DNA from: an uncultured Veillonella sp.
GTDB lineage: Bacteria > Bacillota > Negativicutes > Veillonellales > Veillonellaceae
Direction: 5' to 3'
Assembly: GCF_915069625.1 (NCBI RefSeq)
Contig: NZ_CAJZFD010000097.1
Span: 1 to 7,659 of the forward strand
Length of the DNA: 7,659 bases
In this document: piece after piece, positions 6,751-7,659 of the stretch
Position numbering within the stretch: position 1 is the stretch's first letter
Layout: each line of letters begins with the position of its first letter
Made by a program: the position numbers and the translations under genes
Notes under the pieces: model-generated
Seen by the model: only the letters and a program-made list of their open reading frames with translations
Databases searched by the model: none
Told to the model about the DNA's origin: nothing

Positions 6751-7659
6751 ATGAAAACCGTTGCGTTTACAACCCTAGGGTGTCGTGTCAATCAATATGA
6801 TACAGATGCTATGAAAGGTTTATTTTTACAAAATAACTACGAAGCTGTAGACTTCGATGAAAAAGCAGATATATATGTAATTAATACATGTTCTGTAACG
6901 AATATGGGGGAAAAGAAATCTCGTCAATTAATTCGTAAAGCGAAGCGTCAAAACGAAGATGCCTATGTGATTGTAACTGGTTGTTATGCTCAGCTTGATC
7001 CTGATGCGATTGCAGCTATCGATGGTGTTAATCTCGTTATCGGCACTAATAACCGGTCAAAAATCGTTGAGCTCGTAGAACAATTGGAATCTACAGAGCG
7101 TCAAATCAATGCTGTACGGGATATCATGAACGAATCCAACTTTGAAGAAATGCCTTTATATGGTAATGAATCTGATAAAGCTCGTGCTTTCATGAAAATT
7201 CAAGAAGGTTGTAATAACTACTGTGCCTTTTGTATTATTCCGTATACTCGAGGAAAATTAAAATCTCGTAAAGTTGATGATATTGTACAAGAAGCAAAAC
7301 GATTAGTAGAACATGGATTCCATGAAATCGTGTTAACGGGTATTCATTTGGGAAATTACGGCGTTGAATTGCCAGGTCGCCCTACGTTGGCTGATGTAGT
7401 CAAAGCTTTATTAGAGATTCCTGATTTATACCGCATTCGTTTTGGATCTATTGAATCAGTAGAAGTTTCTGATGAGTTAGTAGAGTTAATGGCTACCAAT
7501 AAACGTGTTTGTCCACACTTACATTTACCTCTACAAGCCGGTTCTGATCATGTATTAAAGTTGATGAAACGCCATTATACATTGCAAGAATATAAAGATT
7601 TGATTGCAAGTTTACGGTCTCTTATTAAGGATTTATCAATTACTACTGATATCATTGCA
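6751..7659 (+). CDS. mtaB: tRNA t6A37 methylthiotransferase MtaB, 5' part (runs off the window)
   Basis: MtaB is a radical-SAM enzyme with two iron-sulfur clusters that converts t6A to ms2t6A at position 37 of tRNAs reading ANN codons. The first 303 codons are present with no stop. The N-terminal domain has the three cluster cysteines Cys11 (in TTLGCRVNQYDTDAM), Cys47 (NTCSVT) and Cys78 (TGCYAQ). The radical-SAM motif is Cys154-x3-Cys158-x2-Cys161, in EGCNNYCAFCIIPYTRG. LTGIHLGNYG and HLHLPLQAGSD follow. The opening FTTLGCRVNQ-D favours MtaB over MiaB, which has a different pattern there, and over RimO. GAGAGGTG (6741-6748) precedes the ATG by two bases, a tight spacing, 24 bases after rsmE. 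The missing C-terminus should carry the TRAM domain. Confidence 0.93.
   Translation, partial: MKTVAFTTLGCRVNQYDTDAMKGLFLQNNYEAVDFDEKADIYVINTCSVTNMGEKKSRQLIRKAKRQNEDAYVIVTGCYAQLDPDAIAAIDGVNLVIGTNNRSKIVELVEQLESTERQINAVRDIMNESNFEEMPLYGNESDKARAFMKIQEGCNNYCAFCIIPYTRGKLKSRKVDDIVQEAKRLVEHGFHEIVLTGIHLGNYGVELPGRPTLADVVKALLEIPDLYRIRFGSIESVEVSDELVELMATNKRVCPHLHLPLQAGSDHVLKLMKRHYTLQEYKDLIASLRSLIKDLSITTDIIA

Overview
The window is a stretch of core chromosome from a low-GC member of the Firmicutes. The best guess is a Negativicutes bacterium of the Veillonella type. That rests on three things: the AT-rich sequence, a DnaK whose ATPase domain lacks the insertion of about 24 residues found in proteobacterial DnaK, and the gene order hrcA-grpE-dnaK-dnaJ-prmA-rsmE-mtaB, which is a known Firmicutes arrangement. 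The genus call comes from general resemblance, not from a search. All genes lie on the + strand. I see no mobile element, CRISPR array, tRNA or rRNA.

Layout. Positions 2-40 look like the last dozen codons of an upstream gene. Positions 41-460 are a very AT-rich non-coding stretch. It holds a 14-bp perfect inverted repeat (175-188 / 266-279) with a hairpin nested inside it (224-253), several TTTGAC-type boxes (301-363), a sigma-A-like promoter (-35 at 381-386) and a perfect CIRCE operator (420-446). Then follow hrcA (461-1477), grpE (1490-2035), dnaK (2064-3905), dnaJ (3922-5079), prmA (5135-5998), rsmE (5995-6726) and the 5' part of mtaB (6751 to the window end). Three starts differ from the longest open frames: hrcA begins at ATG 461 (not GTG 440 inside CIRCE), prmA at ATG 5135 (not TTG 5102) and rsmE at ATG 5995 (not TTG 5968).

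How the genes work together. HrcA is the repressor that binds CIRCE, so the operon controls itself: on heat or misfolding stress HrcA loses activity and the DnaK-DnaJ-GrpE chaperone machine is made. The three downstream genes encode modification enzymes of the translation apparatus: PrmA (ribosomal protein L11), RsmE (16S rRNA) and MtaB (tRNA). No convincing intrinsic terminator separates them from dnaJ, so they may be read in part from the heat-shock promoter. The only structure in between is a hairpin without a T-tract in the dnaJ-prmA gap (5087-5115).

Overall this is an ordinary, well-conserved region, and I found no convincing new system. The least explained part is the inverted-repeat structure upstream of hrcA.
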